Of a stretch of 64,000 bases of DNA, positions 33,601 through 47,461 are shown piece after piece. The notes beneath the pieces are model-generated. The model saw only the letters and a program-made list of their open reading frames with translations, searched no databases and was not told the origin of the DNA. A program made the translations under genes and the position numbers. Position 1 is the first letter of the stretch. The number at the start of each line of letters is the position of its first letter. Location: NCBI RefSeq assembly GCF_040807025.1, contig NC_090952.1, positions 2,914,001 to 2,978,000 on the forward strand. The letters run 5' to 3'. Source of the DNA: Struthio camelus (lineage: Eukaryota > Chordata > Aves > Struthioniformes > Struthionidae).

Positions 33601-36600
33601 CCTCCTGCAGGCCCTGCTCTCTCAGACGCCACCTCTGCTCGCAGCCCTGGGCAGGGCAGCACTGCCCTGGGCACACGCTGTGGGCCCAACAGCTCTGGCA
33701 GCCCTCCCTGCCCAGCCCCTTTGGTAGGCCCTCCACAGCTCCCGCTCACCTGCGGTCCAGTCACGGCTTAAACGTGGCCTCGGGGCTTTGGTGGCAAGCA
33801 GCACCCTTCAGCCCTGCCTCCCTCCCCCAGGTCCGCTCGCCCTTGGAAGGAAGCAGTGACGGCCCTGACGACTGCAGGAGGAAGCAGTTCTCCATCCTGG
33901 GTGGGCTGGTGGGACACGTCATCCTGTGCTGTGCCTGCCAGGACCAAGGCACCAGTCACGGAGCTGCAGAAGCTCTTCACCACCTGTACACGTTCATCCT
34001 ACAGGAAGAAAGTAAGAGAAGCGGCCGCAGGCTGAGTCCTCCCACACACGCACAGAGCCAGGCAAGGGCAGGCAAGACACCGTGCTGCCTCAGCCACTCT
34101 CCGCAGCAGCAGCAAAGAGCCAGAAACTCCTGCCTTGTAGGCGCAGGGCAAGCACTGCGTAAAGGCCAGGGCCCACAGAGGCCAGGCTCAGCGTAGCGGG
34201 CCCGTAAGCAGGAGGCCACGGGGGATGTGATCTGCAGCCAGCTCTCTGGGGAGAGAGGGGGCATGCACACACTACTTAATAAGCAGCAGCCACCTCCTAG
34301 ACTTCACGCAGGGCCGTCAGCTGCCTTGCTGGAATCCCTCGCCTGCTTACCAACGGGCTGGAAAACCTTCAGCAGCCCCTGCTCCTCTTAGGGCTTCTGT
34401 CTCGCTTCCTACTAGAACGGCTGCTCAAACGCCTCTGCCTCGTGGTATTGTTAAAAGCCGTTTCCCCTCCCACCTGCCTTGCGATAGGCCCAGGACTTCC
34501 CTGGAAAGCCTGCTCCCCATCCATTTCTGGCACGCCTGCTTTCTCTGCCAGCAACGTTTCTCGCTGAGGCCTGCAGGGTACCACCTCTGAGCCACCATCC
34601 TCCCTCCTAATTGCCCTGTGTCTCCCCTCCTGTCCAGGCATGGGGCTGTCCCAGGATAGCCCAAAGCACCTGCAGATCCAAAAGGACAGGGAAGAGGCAA
34701 AAAGCCGCCTTTCGCCGCCCAACGACGTTAGGGAAATCACCGCGGTAAGGAGCGCCTCCGTTGCTGGGACTGCCGGCCGTGGGGTCAGCATGATGCTCAG
34801 ATGAACAGAGGGACCCTTTGACAGGGGGACTAACGGGTGCTTGCCGTCATCGGGCAGGGGGCTCACCTTGTTCTTGAGCATGGACTAGCCACAAGTTTGT
34901 GGCCTGGCCCCCTCCCCCGCCCCCCACCAGAGCTCTGCTTCCCCACAGGAGCAGCAGAGGGGCACCCTGAGCCCAACCGCCCACTTCCTGCCTGGGGCCA
35001 TCACCCAGCCCAGCTCAACCCCTGCTCCTGGCTCTCCTGGCAGCACAGAGGCAGCACTGCCACACGTTTCTCTCCAGAGCCGTGCTCACTGCTCAGCTGG
35101 GCAGCAGCCAGCAGCACGAGGGCACTGCGTGTGATGCATCTCTCTTCCCTGCCTCCTTTGTCCTCTAGATGTTTGCAAAATACCTCCAGGCCTCGGAGAG
35201 AGCAGATCTCATTGTCGTAGCCATCAGGGCCATGAGCTGCTCCAGTGCCTTTGTCACGCAGGCAGCCGCTCACGTGCTGGATGTGCTGGTGACAGAGGAC
35301 GCCTCTCAGCTGAAGCACGTAAGTCGCCTGCGGCTGGCATGGCTGGGGCTCGAGCCCTGCAGGGCATTGTTTTCCCTCTGAACGCAGGTCTCCCCCCTAG
35401 GCACCTAAGAGCCTTTGAGGCCAGCACGGAGCAGTGGGAAGGGAAGCAGTTGTCGGTGGGAGCTGGAGAAATGCCTCCCTCCATGCCATGTCCCCTGCAG
35501 GTGGCCAACATCATGAGGTGCATCTGCAGCTGCCTGATGGCCATCAAAGAGGCGTCTGCCCGGCACAGCGTGAACAGGGCTCTTCTGGAGCTGACCTGCG
35601 CATACCCTCACGAGGCAGTCGTGAGCCTCTTGCACTGTTCGCCGACATGCAACAGGTACGGGGCTCAGCTGCCTGCAGGGCTCAGGGCCCAGCAGCCTTG
35701 GGAGCTCATGCCATGGGGGCTACCAGAGAGGTGGAGATCTCCAGGACCCCCGCTGAGGGACTGGCCCCAGTGCTGGTGCATGAGGCAGGGCTGCAGCAGG
35801 CAGAGGTGATCAGGCCTGCCTGGAGCGCTGCTCGAGTGAGCCGCAGAGCCTGGCTGCCTTGGTGCCTGCCTGCGCCATAAGGAACTGCAGCTCGGCCACG
35901 TGCTGCTGGTGGGGCAGGGCGCGCTGGCTGTTGCTAGCAAAGGGCAGTGGGCAGAGGCAGGGCTGGTGGCCAGCCTGGGCCCTCCAGGGTAGCCAGGCCA
36001 CGGCGCGCCCAAGGCAGCCTGCTGACAGAGCGCTCGGGGCCTACAGCGCTGCCAAGGCCATGTGGCGGGTGATGGTCTCGGAGCCCGGCGCTGCAGAGAA
36101 GGTGCTGCCCCAACTACTGAGGCTGCTGGAGGACTCTGGGACCCAGGCTGCTGGACCACTGGGCAAGACATCCGCCTTCATCGGGAACAACGCGGGCATC
36201 CTTTCGTGGGCTGTGAGTTTCCAGGCGAGGCCTCCATCACCTTCAGGGCTGTGCTTGCCTCCCCAGGCAAGAGGCAGCGCTCCCTTTCGCCCTCCCCATC
36301 TGCCCCCCAAGATGTCACCTCCCACAGGGCACACACACCTCAGGGCCATGGCCAGCAGGGCTCTGCCCAGCGTCTAGCCTCTGCTGGGCCAGTGCACTGG
36401 GCTGCCGAGCACCGCCTGGAGCCCTGCGCGCACAAGCTCGGGGCCTGCCTGGGCAGCTCTCTGGCCTCCTGGGTCTCTGCATCTCCTGGCCTTCCTCAGC
36501 AGGCTGGAAGCTTGTGTGAGGGGCAGGCTTAGCGGTTGGGACAGGGTTCAGGGCCAGGCAGGGCCCACGCACAGCCCAAGCAGGCTGCAAGGGCTGACAC

Positions 36601-39600
36601 AGGAGATAACGCGAGAGCCGCCCCCCTCCCCCCCCCAGGTTGATGTCCATGCCCACGCAGGAAGGCTCGATGGGCCCATGCCACAAACAGGAGCTGAGCC
36701 TCAAGAGCTTCCATGACTTAGCCCTGCCCAGACAGCCAGGCCGCGTGCACACCGCGCTGCATCTGCTGGGGCACAGGGCAGCGCCTGAGCCTCACGCCCC
36801 AAGCTCGGCCAGGGCAACACCGTCTCACCACTGACAACCGTCTCTTGGGTGTTTGTTGCAGGCAACCAGGGCGCTGCACGAGATTCTCCATCAGCCCCTC
36901 TGCCCCCAGGAGGTGAAGCTCTTTTTCCCCCAACTCCTCCTGGCACTGCTCTTCCGCATTTCCCTCGCTCTCGAGATGATGCCAGAGGAGGTTGCTGTCT
37001 TCTGGGGGCAATGCCAACAGCATCAGGCTGCTGCCTCCAGCCCCACCAGGTACTGCCTCCCACTTCCCCCACCTCTGCCCTGCACCTGGAGCCAAGGCCA
37101 GGGCTCCCAGGGTGACCTGGCCTTTTCTCTGCGGGCAGGTGCGCAGCAGAGGCCATGAAAGCACTGCTCTGCTGGGCCAACTACAAGAGCCAAGTGCTTG
37201 CCCTGGAGAGCAAGGGCGCCTGGGACATGCTCCTCACTGCCGCCACCCACCACTGCGGAGTGGCTTTGCTGGCCATGTGAGAGCCCCCTTCTCCCCGCTC
37301 TCCCCTAGCCCTTCTCCCCACTGATGGGACGCCCTACACAACCCCCTTCCTCGTGGCTGACAGGCCGGCCCCAGCTCTCCACAAAGGAGCTGCACTCTCA
37401 GCCCTTGTCACTGAGGGATGGCACAGGGGAACGGCAAAGGGCTGGGTGTGGATTCGGGGGGTGGTCTCGCTCTGTCGCTGCCCAGCTCTGAGAGCTCCTC
37501 TCCTGGAGGAGAGCTGGTGTTACCAGGCACAAAAGAGGGTGATGCACAGCAGCAGTCGCCTCCCCCACCCCCACCAAGGGCAGCCCAGCAGGGAAGGGGC
37601 AGGAGGCACAGGGGAACACTGCAAGAGCCCGGGGGGTGGGGGCACGGGGCAGGACTCCACAGTGCGCAGGACATGGGCTGTGCTGCAAGGCAGACTTCAG
37701 GGCAGGAAGGGAGCTTCTCCAGCCTCCTCCACCAAAACGAGCCTCCTCCTGTTGGACACTGCCTTTCTAATGGCAAGCTGGGGTGGCAAGACACCACACC
37801 TCCAGGAGCAAATGCTGCTGCCTGCTGGAGCTGAGCACAAACATGGCCTCACCATGCCTGGCCTGTGGGAGAACACCTAGACTGGGCAGTGCCATGCCAC
37901 AAGAGGTTGGCCTGCCCTGCTCAAGGCCAACACTACCTTCTTCCCCCTGCCAGAGAGATGAGGAAGGCCCCCAGGCCCCAGCGTGCCTACATCTTCCACC
38001 ACCTGCTAGAGCTGCTCAGCAGGGAGAAGCCCTCCCATGAGATCCCTGCTATGGCTTTCCTCGTCGAGGTGAGCTCAGCAGCCAGCGCTGCATCTCTGGG
38101 GTGCCTCAAACCACTCTGCTCTCTTGTGCCCACCACTGCACCGTGGGTGGCAATGAATGGAGCGGGGTGGTGGGTGCACTCCGAGCAGTACCTCGGTCCA
38201 TTTCTGGTGGGGGAACGCTTGCCACTACCTGTCTTTCCTATCTATCTGCTTTGTGCCTGCTCTCCCTACTCAACTGCTCCTCAGAGGCATGACAGTAAGA
38301 GGCTGCAGCTGGTGGCCAGGCCTGGAGGAACAAGCGAGCTAGCTGCACAGCGTGCCCTGAGGCACAGGACAGGGCCACAGGGGCTCTCCCAACCACTGCT
38401 GCCTTGCCCGGGTCTGGTGGCCTTGCCCTCAGCTGGTGGTTGGATCCAGCACTGCAGGATATGGGGAGTCCTGCAGCTTTGTCAGTCTGCCACTGCTGTG
38501 TGTGTTTCAGCTGCTGGGCTGTGCTGACCTCAGGGGAGAGGACCATCACATCCTGAACCTCTTCCTGAGATACCTGCAAAGCCAGAGCTCAGTGATGCGC
38601 AGGCTGGTGTTCAGGGGCCTCCTCAGGCTGTGGGAGAGACCTGAGATGGTGAGCGAGCGGGGACAGCCAGCTGAAGCCATGCCAGAGGCCTGGGGCTGGG
38701 TAGGAGGGGCTGGGTAACTCCGTAGCTTACAACTCAGGAGCTGTCCTCTTCCTCTGCCCACTTTGGGAGTCCTTTGGGACAGGGCCCTGGCTCTGCTGCA
38801 CAAGGAGAAAGGCACCGGTGCCGGCAGCAGACCCAGACCCTGGCCCTGCACCAAGCAAGCCACCTCCAAACCACCTCAGTCACGAGAATGCTGTGCTGAA
38901 GGAAGTTGCCGCCTTTCCCACAGGCAAGGAAAATGCAGGCCCTCTTGCCAGCCCTCATGGAGAGCCTGCAGGACGCAGACAGGGACATCCGCGAGAAGGC
39001 CCTAGCTCTGCTCAGCCGCATGATCCATCTCCTGGACGGGCAGAGGGCCAGCCTCATCGTTCCGCAGCTGGCTGAGAAACTCTTGCCACTCTTCGATGAT
39101 GTAAGGCTCGGGGGAGAGTCGGGCGCCCGCTGGACGCTGGGTCCCCCAGGATCTGATGCGGATGGCCAGCCCAGGCTGCTCCAGCCACATTGAGCCCCTT
39201 GCCCATCGTGGTTTTGGAGCAGCCAGGGCTGAGCTCCTCTCCTCTTCCTTCCCACCAGGAGTCCGGCTGCGTCAGAAACCTCTCCATCAACCTCCTGAAA
39301 GATATGATGACAATGGTAGCGGGCACCACAAGAAAACTGATGAGGAAGCAAGTGCAGAGGAGCCTGCTCCTCCTCTTCTTCCACTTGCACGACCAGGTCC
39401 AGAGCGTGGCCCAGGTGTGGATTTCTGACCTGACCAGTCATTGCGGGAGGGCAATGCTGACCCCCTCCCCACCTTGGCTGGGCCTCAGCATCAAGAGCAA
39501 AGGCTGCCAGCAGTCGCTCCCTTTGAATGGGTGTTACCTTGAGGCCCAACCTCCGGAGGCCCTGAGGAGGGCACAGAGCCTCCTCCCTGTCTCTACCAAG

Positions 39601-41783
39601 CCACCCACTGCACTGCCTTCATCCTCCTGCCATGCCTCTTCCTGCACAGATGGACAGAGAGCTGAGGTCCCCTCACAGCCCCACTCCCTCCCTACAGCCC
39701 TCCACCAGTGCGGGCCATAGCAAGAGCCCCGGCAGGCCCAGGGCTAGCAGGGGCTGAGCAGCTGGCCATTTCCCAGAGCTCCTCCACCTGCTCCAACAAG
39801 GCTCGGCAGCCATCCATGGCCAAAACAGCCTAAGCACTCGAGGCCCCACAGGTTTCCCAGCTGTCCCTGCAGGAGTCAAAAAAACAGGGTTATGCTCTCC
39901 CCATCACGGCCCTCCTCCCCTCCTGCCCCACCAACTCTGCCCAGGGGACACCCAGGTAGAGGGGCACAGCATGTCTAAGGCATGACCACCACAGCAACAG
40001 AGTTCACCCTACCCATGGCCAGGGCACTTGGCCCCTGCAGAGGGGCGCAGCACCCTCAAGGGGTTGCGAGAGCCAGCACGTTGCCCAGCCTCCCCCAGCC
40101 TGGGGAGGGCAGAGACACACAGACTTGCAATCAGGGCAGAGGACCAGCCCTGCATCTGGAGCCTGGCCACAAGGCAACAGCAACTGAGCAGGACAGGGAG
40201 CCCAGCACCCTGCTGGGAAGCCCCAGGGGAGGCTCTTCTGCCCGAGTCCTGCACTGCCGTCTCTGGGACTGCAGCACTTCAGCCTCCTCCTGGCTTGGCT
40301 ACAGCTCAGCACCTCTTGGCCATCTCTGTCCTGCTGCCCTGGCAGCATGTGGCGCCTGAGATGGTGGTTGCCTCACATCTCTGCCTGGGACACTGAACCC
40401 AGTGGCAGACTTGGTGCCCAGCTGCAGCATCTTCCCACCACGGGCTAAGAAAGGCTCTGAGCCTCACCACAAGGACGGGGGCACAGGATCTCCTCCCCTG
40501 GGCCACGGTGGCATCTCCCACTCTCTGCTGCTGTGCAGGCCTCGCAGGAAGCCCTCCTGGGCGCTGCCAAGTTCCTGAAATGGCAGCAGCTCACCTACCT
40601 CACCGAGACAGGACAGACAAGGCGCATCAGCGAGTACCTGGTAAGCACAGCCCCAAAGCACCCAGCCTGCATAAGGCCTGGGCCCCTCCAGGCCCGAGCT
40701 GTGCCCCTCGCTCACCTCTGGCATGCTCAAGCAACTCCAGCCCACCTGGCACCTCATCATCCCTGGGCAGCACCGGGGCCTCTGCTCCCTCCAAACCCGA
40801 GTGCTACGCGCCTCCTGGCCGGGCACCGTGAACGCCCTGGCAGGCGATGGAAGGGGAGACTGCTCCTAGGTGGAGGTGCTGGCCAGCTGAGTGGGGAGGC
40901 TCTGCACCAACCCTTGTGCTCTCCCCAGCTGGCAAAGGAGAACAACAGAGCAGAATACCTGCGCCAGAGCCTGCGCTACCTGCAGAGCCCGCAGGAGCCC
41001 TTGCAAGAGGAAGCCGTGAGGTTCCTTGGTGAGCCACAACCCCTCCTGGGGTCCCTCTCTGTCCCAGGGCAGCTTGGCCCCAGCCCTGGCTTTTGGGCTG
41101 GCAGCCACAAAAGCCAGGCCAGCAGGGCTGGGAAGGAGCTCTGCTGCTGGCAGTGCGCTGGGGAGCAGGATTTGTGACAGGCTGTGTGTGCCTAGGGCTC
41201 ATTGGACGGCAGATGAGGGAGCAGGATGAGGAGGAGCTGCAGCACATTTGCAAGGGTGAGTGAGGGCAGTGGCAGGTCAGCCAGGGCTGACGGGGAGGAA
41301 GACACACCCTGGGCAGTGAGCACCAATCCCCACTCCCTGGCAAGCAGGGCTCTGCTCCCCCCTCACGCAGCAGGGGCCTTGTGGGGAGAGGAGAGAGAGT
41401 TCAGGGGCCCTTGGGACATTCCTGGCCAGACACTTGCTGCTGAGCCATTTGTCCCCCTGCTTCCTCCTGGCCACGGGAAGAGCTAGGTGGGACTAGCCCC
41501 GGCAGCAGGGGAGGGGAAGCCTGGGGTCTGTGCAGATCCAGGGGGGTTGATCTCTGCTCTGGTCCTTGCTCTTTCAGCCCTTGAAACCTTGCAGAAGAGA
41601 GCCAGGCCCTCCACTTGTTCGCTGGTGGCCCAAACCATCCTGATCCTGAGAGCTTCAAGGACAAAGTCTCCAGCCAGAGCCAGCCAAGGAACCCTCTCCT
41701 CCTGGATCAGGAACAAGTGGCAGAGGTGGCAGCGGCCTCTAAGACACAGCAGCCTTTGCTGCTGCACCTCTGCTCACTTCTGA
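29860..41783 (+). CDS. Maestro/HEAT-repeat (MROH-like) protein, copy 2, 22 coding exons
   Basis: Coding exons: 29860-30631, 31064-31131, 31348-31470, 31759-31838, 32258-32381, 32709-32795, 33231-33431, 33831-34011, 34638-34744, 35169-35318, 35501-35655, 36047-36212, 36862-37049, 37139-37276, 37954-38068, 38511-38648, 38924-39100, 39259-39414, 40539-40640, 40929-41028, 41196-41255, 41578-41783. Every exon has the same length as in copy 1, so the prediction is again 1197 residues with no internal stop. Indels against copy 1 fall only in introns (for example +12 bp in intron 4, +7 bp in intron 17, -7 bp in intron 19). Residues particular to this copy are RGTS in exon 3, NDVRE in exon 9 and AAAHV in exon 10. 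It shares LLVI (exon 7), LPQLL (exon 12) and LSRM/LFDD (exon 17) with copy 3. The intact frame, splice sites and conservative changes suggest a working gene, or one duplicated too recently to have decayed. Confidence 0.88.
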
Positions 41784-44180
41784 GCCTGGCCTGCTCGGCC
41801 CATGGCGGCCACCTGAGCGCGCAAGGAACTTTGGGGGCTTCCTGGCCTCTCTGCCGCTGCCAGGCCACCCTGTGCTTGTTAGAGAAGGACATGGTAACTC
41901 AGATGGTAACTAGCTTAGCACAAGTCTAACCCTTGCTTAGCACTAGCATCTCAAGTAAACAAAGCCTGCAAGCCTCCAGGCCAAACTGTCAAACTCGAGA
42001 ATCAGTGCTGACCACATAACTCAGCTGAACTGGGAGAACTGAAGAAGAGAGGTCTCCCAGGGGGGCTGAGTCCCTGAGGTGGTTCCTCAAGTAACTGGGA
42101 GTTCCTTGGGAAGAAGTTAAGGGACTCCAAGTTGCCTGAAGAGCCCCCAGAGACTTGAAGAGCCTTAAAGCCTCTCAACCTTGCCTTTAAGGGCAGCAGG
42201 GGCAGGCCTCAGCCCAGACCCCCACACTCCCCAGCCTCAGGGCTTTGGTGGGGGGCACCAAAAAGCCCTGCCCAACGGCTGCCCCCACACAAAGCCCTGA
42301 GGCCAAGGAGCGCTCGCTGCTCCCTCGTCGCCCCGGCCTTCCCCGCTGCCTCCCGGGCTGGAGCTGGGCTGCCAGGGCCCCTGCTCAAAGAAAGGGCCAA
42401 CCCGGGGGCGAGGAGAAACAGCCCCTTGGGACAGGAGCTCTCACCTACTGCAGCGAGATGGCCCCGGCTGCCAGCTGCCCCCTCTCCGCTCCAGCGCTGC
42501 AGCCAGGAGCTCTTCCCCGAGCAGGGAGAACGCAGCCTTCGGCAAGCTGCGAGCAGGCGTGAACAGAGACCGCGCACAGAACACAGCACATGGCACCTCG
42601 CCTCAGCTGGGGCTCGCGCCAAGTTTTATTGCCCAGAGCCCAAACACCTTCGCGTGGTGCCACCGTGCCCAAGTCCCACTTGGCGCTTCCTGGGGAGCAG
42701 GACGAGCTGGCAGGCGCAGGCCGCCTTCCTGCTGCGGCAGCTCCTGGAGGGGTGCGTGAAGGCCAAAGCCGGATTCTTGCTCTTTCGGGTGGCGGGGGGG
42801 GGTCTCTGGGAAAGCAGGTCACTTCCTCAGTGCAGCTGGAGTCTGAAGCTGGGGCCCCAAAGAGCTGCGGGAGGGGTGGGCAAGAGATGAAAGAGCAGCT
42901 CTTGCCAGCAACCAGCACCTAGGAAAACAAAACAGAGCTCTTCAGAAAGAGCAGGACCAGGCACTTTCCCTCTCTCAACACTCGGGCCCGACCCTGCGTC
43001 CCCCTCGGGGAGCAGGCGCTGGGGCTCTGCGCACTGCGGCTCTGCCTTCTGGCCTTCAGCGCATCCACAGAGCACGGCTCCTGCTGAAAACAGAGCAGAA
43101 ACGCACACAACTAGTGGCCCCAAATATGAAAAAACAATAATAATAATGAAATAAATAAACCAGAGCCATAGCTTGTCTGGCACCTACCAGGCCTCAAAGG
43201 TCTCGGAAGGAGCCCGAGCGCCGCTGCTCTCTGCGCGCTGCCAGTGATGGGCAAAAAGCCTCTTCCTCCCATACGCAGCTCAGGCCCATTTCTCCTCCTC
43301 CTTCGTGTGCAAGGCGACAGCGCTGAACACCAAGAGGCCTACCTTCAGGGAGAAGGCGCCGGCACAGTACAGAAATGCCGAGGGGACGCAACATTCCTAC
43401 TGCGTGGGCTGCAGGGGACGCCCAGACACCTAGAAAAGGAGAGACCCTCTCTCGAGTCTGGCACTGCACCACAACACAGCAACAGCATCTCTTGCGCACA
43501 ACTCACACTCCCTCTCCTCTTTAGTGCCCCCTGCTTCCCTAAAAAGGCAAGGGAGCTCCAACAACTCCAAAAAGCAAAGCCAAAGAAAAGCAAGTCCAAA
43601 GTCCTCCAGTCCCTCCTACGCTCCAGTACATTGCAGCCCAGCCAGAGCTGTCCCAGAGAGCCCCTTCCCCTGGCACGAGACATTCCCACCGGCCTTACCT
43701 GCCGAGAGGAGCCCCGGGGAGCAAAACCCAGTCGGTCATGACCTACTGGGAACTGAAACACCCCACAGCCCTCTGGCAGCGGGAGCTGCACGCCCCAGTT
43801 GCCCCCTCAGACAGACAAAGCGGCCACGTTGAACTGACCCAGGCAACAGAAAACACAACCGAGCTCTCAGTGAGCACATCAGCTCCCAGCGGCCACAAAG
43901 GAAGCAGACAGAGATCTTGCAGAGACAGGACACAGCTCCCACTACGCTTCTCAGCTCCCCAGGCAGCTGAAACCCCAAAACAGCCTCGCCAGTAAAACAC
44001 ACCTTCTGGTTATGAACTTCAAAGATGGTTTTTCCCCCTGGCCAAATGATACGCTCTGATTCCACTTTCTACAGCAAAGGCTGAAAGCTCTGTACTGACA
44101 GACAGACAGACAAGGAAGGACCCCGCACCAGCGCCACAACACGCCGCGCCACCACCAGGCTCCAGCTGCTCCCACAAGGC
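41784..44180. other. 3' flank between gene copies, unit 3
   Basis: Equivalent of the other flanks, with plus-strand AATAAA at 43150-43159 as a possible end for gene copy 2. It carries a 79-bp version of the extra block (43999-44077). The G tract is much shorter here (about 42794-42802). Confidence 0.5.
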
Positions 44181-44822
44181 TGGGAACCAGCCTGCCAACA
44201 CCCGCACCCGAAGAAAGCCCGAGGAAGGGCGGCAGCCGCGCTGGAAACCTGCCGCCCCCGGCAGCGGACGAGCCCCCGGCGGGGCGGGAAGCGCCACCCG
44301 GCCGCCTCGGGGCCGCCAGGGAAGCCCCTGCCCGAGCGCTGCCCCCTCCCCGGCGCTCCGGACAGCCCGGCTGCCGGCTGCCAACGCTCCCTCCTCCGGC
44401 GCCGCCCGCAGCCCGCCGGGCACTCGCTGCACGGGCCGGCAAACAGCGCCCGCAGACACCCAGCGCTCCGCTGCCGGCGCTCGCTCCTCCGCGGCGCCCG
44501 CCGGTGCTGCCAGCAGCTCGCGGCCGGCACCATCGCGCACGTCCCGCTTGGTCCCGCCGCGCTGCCAACGGCGCTGCCACAACCGTTGCGCGTTGCCCAG
44601 GCGAGAGCGACCGGCCGCCCCGACCGCCTCCCCGCGCCCGGCCCGGCCCCCCCGCCGCCCCCGAGCCCCGCCGCGCCACGACCCGCCGCGCGTCCCGCAG
44701 CCTGCCGCTCTCCAGCAGCGCCGCGCCACCGCACCACACAGGACGCGACGCCACGCGACGGGACCCGGCCGCCGCCGCCAGGCGCCACCACACAGCCAGC
44801 CACCCCGCCGCCATCTTCGCCG
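42615..44822 (-). other. Possible minus-strand transcription unit, unit 3
   Basis: Minus-strand AATAAA at 42625-42630 and the same initiation context near 44810-44817. Otherwise as in unit 2. Conservation of the signals in three units reflects recent duplication and is not independent support. Confidence 0.28.
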
Positions 44823-45327
44823 CCGGCCGCTCGCTCCCCTCCCCCCCGGCCAGAGGCGGGAGCGGGGCGCCAATCAGCGGCGGGCGGCGCGCAGGCGCCC
44901 TCCAATGGCCGAGAGGCAGCTGGCCCGGCCGGCCAATCCCCGCGGCGGCCCGGGCGGAGGGCGGGAGGGAGCGGAGAGAGGCCGGAGATGGCGTCCGGCG
45001 GCCGTGGGCGCCGCCGAGCGGGCGAGCGGGCGGGCGGGCGGGCGGCGGGGCCGGGGCTGCCGGCGCCAGGGACGCGGTCCCCGCTGTCCCCCCTCAGTGT
45101 CCCCCTCGCTGTCCCCCCGTCCTCCCGCCCGTCGCCGCCCGGTCGGCTGTGGCCGGCGGCAGAGGGCAGCGGGGAGGGCAGGCGCCGTGCGCGGGCAGGG
45201 CAGGGGCTGCGGGCAGGGCAGGCAGGAAGCGGCGCTGCCTCGTGTGACCCACGTCGAGGCCCCGCCGAGCTCCTCCCGGCCCGGGTCGCCCCCGACGGGC
45301 TCGCCCGGTCCCAGGCCGCTCTCCCCC
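44190..45327. promoter_or_regulatory. CpG island, likely bidirectional promoter, unit 3
   Basis: Same CCAAT cluster (about 44870-44940) and YY1-like motif (about 44808-44817). The GCGGGCGGGC repeat near 45018-45045 differs in order from the other units, a change that fits slippage. Confidence 0.65.
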
Positions 45328-45480
45328 AGCTCATACAGTCCTGCCCAGGCTCGTGCGGGCTTGCGCGGCGCTTGCACAGCCCCTCGTCCAGCCCGAGGGG
45401 CTCCTACGGCCCCGCACGGGTCTCCACGGGCTTGTGTAGTCCCGCGCTGAGCTCGGGGGGGCCCGCGCCCGGCTCCACAG

Positions 45481-46614
45481 AGTCACAGCATGGTTGAGGT
45501 TGGCAGGGACCTCTGGAGATCATCTAGTCCAACCCCCCTGCTCCAGCAGGCTCCTCTAGAGCGTGTTGCCCAGGATCGCATCCAGACGGGTTTTGAATGT
45601 CTCCAGCGAAGGAGACTCCACCACCTCTCTGGGCAACCTGTGCCAGTGCTCACTCACCCTCACAGTCAAGAAGTTTTTCCTCAGGTTCAGGTGGACCTGC
45701 CTGTGCTTCAGTTTGTGCCCGTTGCCTCTTGTCCTGTCACTGGGCACCACGGAGAAGAGACCCGCCTCATCCTCTCGACACTCCCCAACCACCCTTCAGA
45801 TACTTGCACACGTTGATGAGATCGCCTCTCAGTCTTCTCTTCTCCAGGCTCAACAGGCCCAGCTCTCGCAGCCTTTCTGCAGAGGAGAGATGCTCCAGTC
45901 CCCTCATCCTCTTTGTTGCCCTCCGCTGGACTCTCTCCAGTAGTGCCATGTCTCTCTTGTCCTGGGGAGCCCACAACTGCACCCAGTACTCCAGGGGAGG
46001 CCTCCCCAGGGCTGAGGAGAGGGGCAGGATCACCTCCCTCCGCCTGCTGGCAACACTCTTCCTCAGGCACCCCAGGATCCCATTGGCCTCCTTGGCCACA
46101 AGGGCACACTGCTGCCTCATGCTTCACTTGTTGCCCACCAGCACTCCCAGGTCCTTCTCTGCAGAGCTGCTTGCCAGCAGGTCAACCCCCAGCCTGTCCT
46201 GCTGCCTGGGCTTCTTCCTCCCGAGGTGCAGCACCTTGCGCTTGCCTATGGTGAACTTCAGGAGGGTCCTCTCTGCCCAGCTCTCCAGCCTGCCCAGGTC
46301 CCTCTCAATGGCAGCACAGTCTTCTGGCGCGTCAGCCACTCCCCCCCAGTTTAGTATCATCAGCAAACTTGCTGAGGGTGCACTCTGTGTCTTCCTCCAG
46401 GTCATTGATGAATACATTGAACAAGAGTGGACCCAGGACTGAGCCCTGGGGGACACCACTAGCTACAGGCCTCCAACTAGACTCTGCGCCACTGACCACA
46501 ACCCTCGGAGCTCGGCCATCCAGCCAGTTCTCAGTCCACCTCACTGGCCACTCATCTAACCCCCACTTCCTGAGTTTACCTGGGAGGATATGATGGGAGA
46601 CAGTGTCAAAAGCC
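45481..46614 (-). mobile_element. CR1 LINE, 5'-truncated, minus strand, unit 3
   Basis: Duplicated copy, seven bases longer, mainly through a small insertion near 45787 that changes the frame locally. The RT box FADDTKL is kept at about 46356-46376. Confidence 0.95.
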
Positions 46615-47461
46615 TACGAGTTTCTATGGGCCTGAACAGGGCTCTACGGGCCTGTGCTGAGGTCATACGGGTTCACGCCATGCCCTGCAGGCTCATTTGC
46701 GTCCATGCCGGGCTCTGCAGGGTCCTACGGGCCCCCACAGGGCTCCACGGGCTCGTACGGACCCACGTGGGGCTCTATGGGCTCATCCAGGCCCCCGCTG
46801 AGCTGGTGCGGGTCCCTGCCAGGCCCTAGGGGCTCGTGCGGACTTGTGCTGGGCCCTCCAGGCTCATACAGGCTCGTGCCAAGCTCATACAGGCCTGTGC
46901 CAGGCTCTACAGGCTTCTAAGAGCCTGAACGGGGCTCTAGGGGCTTGTACAGCCCCATGCCGAGCTCACATGGGCTTGTGCCAGGCCCTGCAGGCTTGTA
47001 TGAGCCCTTGCTGGGCTCTGCGGGCTCATACGGACCCCCACAGGGCTCCACGGGCTCGTAGGGGCCCATGCCAAGCTCATAGGAGCCCGTGCCAGGCTCT
47101 ATGGACTTCTATGGGCCTGCACAGGGCTCTGTGGACTCATACAGAGCTGTTTGGGGCTGTATGGGCTCGTACGCCCCCATGCTGAGCACATATGGGCCCA
47201 TGCCGAGCTCTGTGGGCTGGTACGGTCCTGCACAGCGCTCTACGGGCTCATACGAGCCCACGCCAGGCTCTGCGTGCTTGTGCCAGGCTCTGTGGGCTCG
47301 TACTGGCTCACCCTGAGCTTGTACAGGTCCATGCCAGGCCCTGTGGGCTGGTACGGGCCTGCACTGGGCCCTAGGGACTCCAACGGACTCGTGCTGGGCC
47401 CTACGGGCTCATATGGGACCGTTCCGAGTTCGTACAGGCCCGTGCCGGGCTCTCTGAGCTA
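46615..47461. repeat. 30-bp GC-rich minisatellite, unit 3
   Basis: Same length as in unit 1 and without the 21-bp loss of unit 2. The left part lies at 45328-45480. Confidence 0.85.

Larger units (their letters stand above)
20738..41495 (+). repeat. Tandem segmental duplication unit 2 (20,758 bp)
   Basis: Collinear with units 1 and 3. Unit-specific changes include loss of 21 bp in the minisatellite (near 26120), loss of a short segment near 27665, and a different stretch in the 3' part of the second CR1 near 28910-28920. By eye the units differ at well under a few percent of sites; an alignment would give the exact value. Confidence 0.97.
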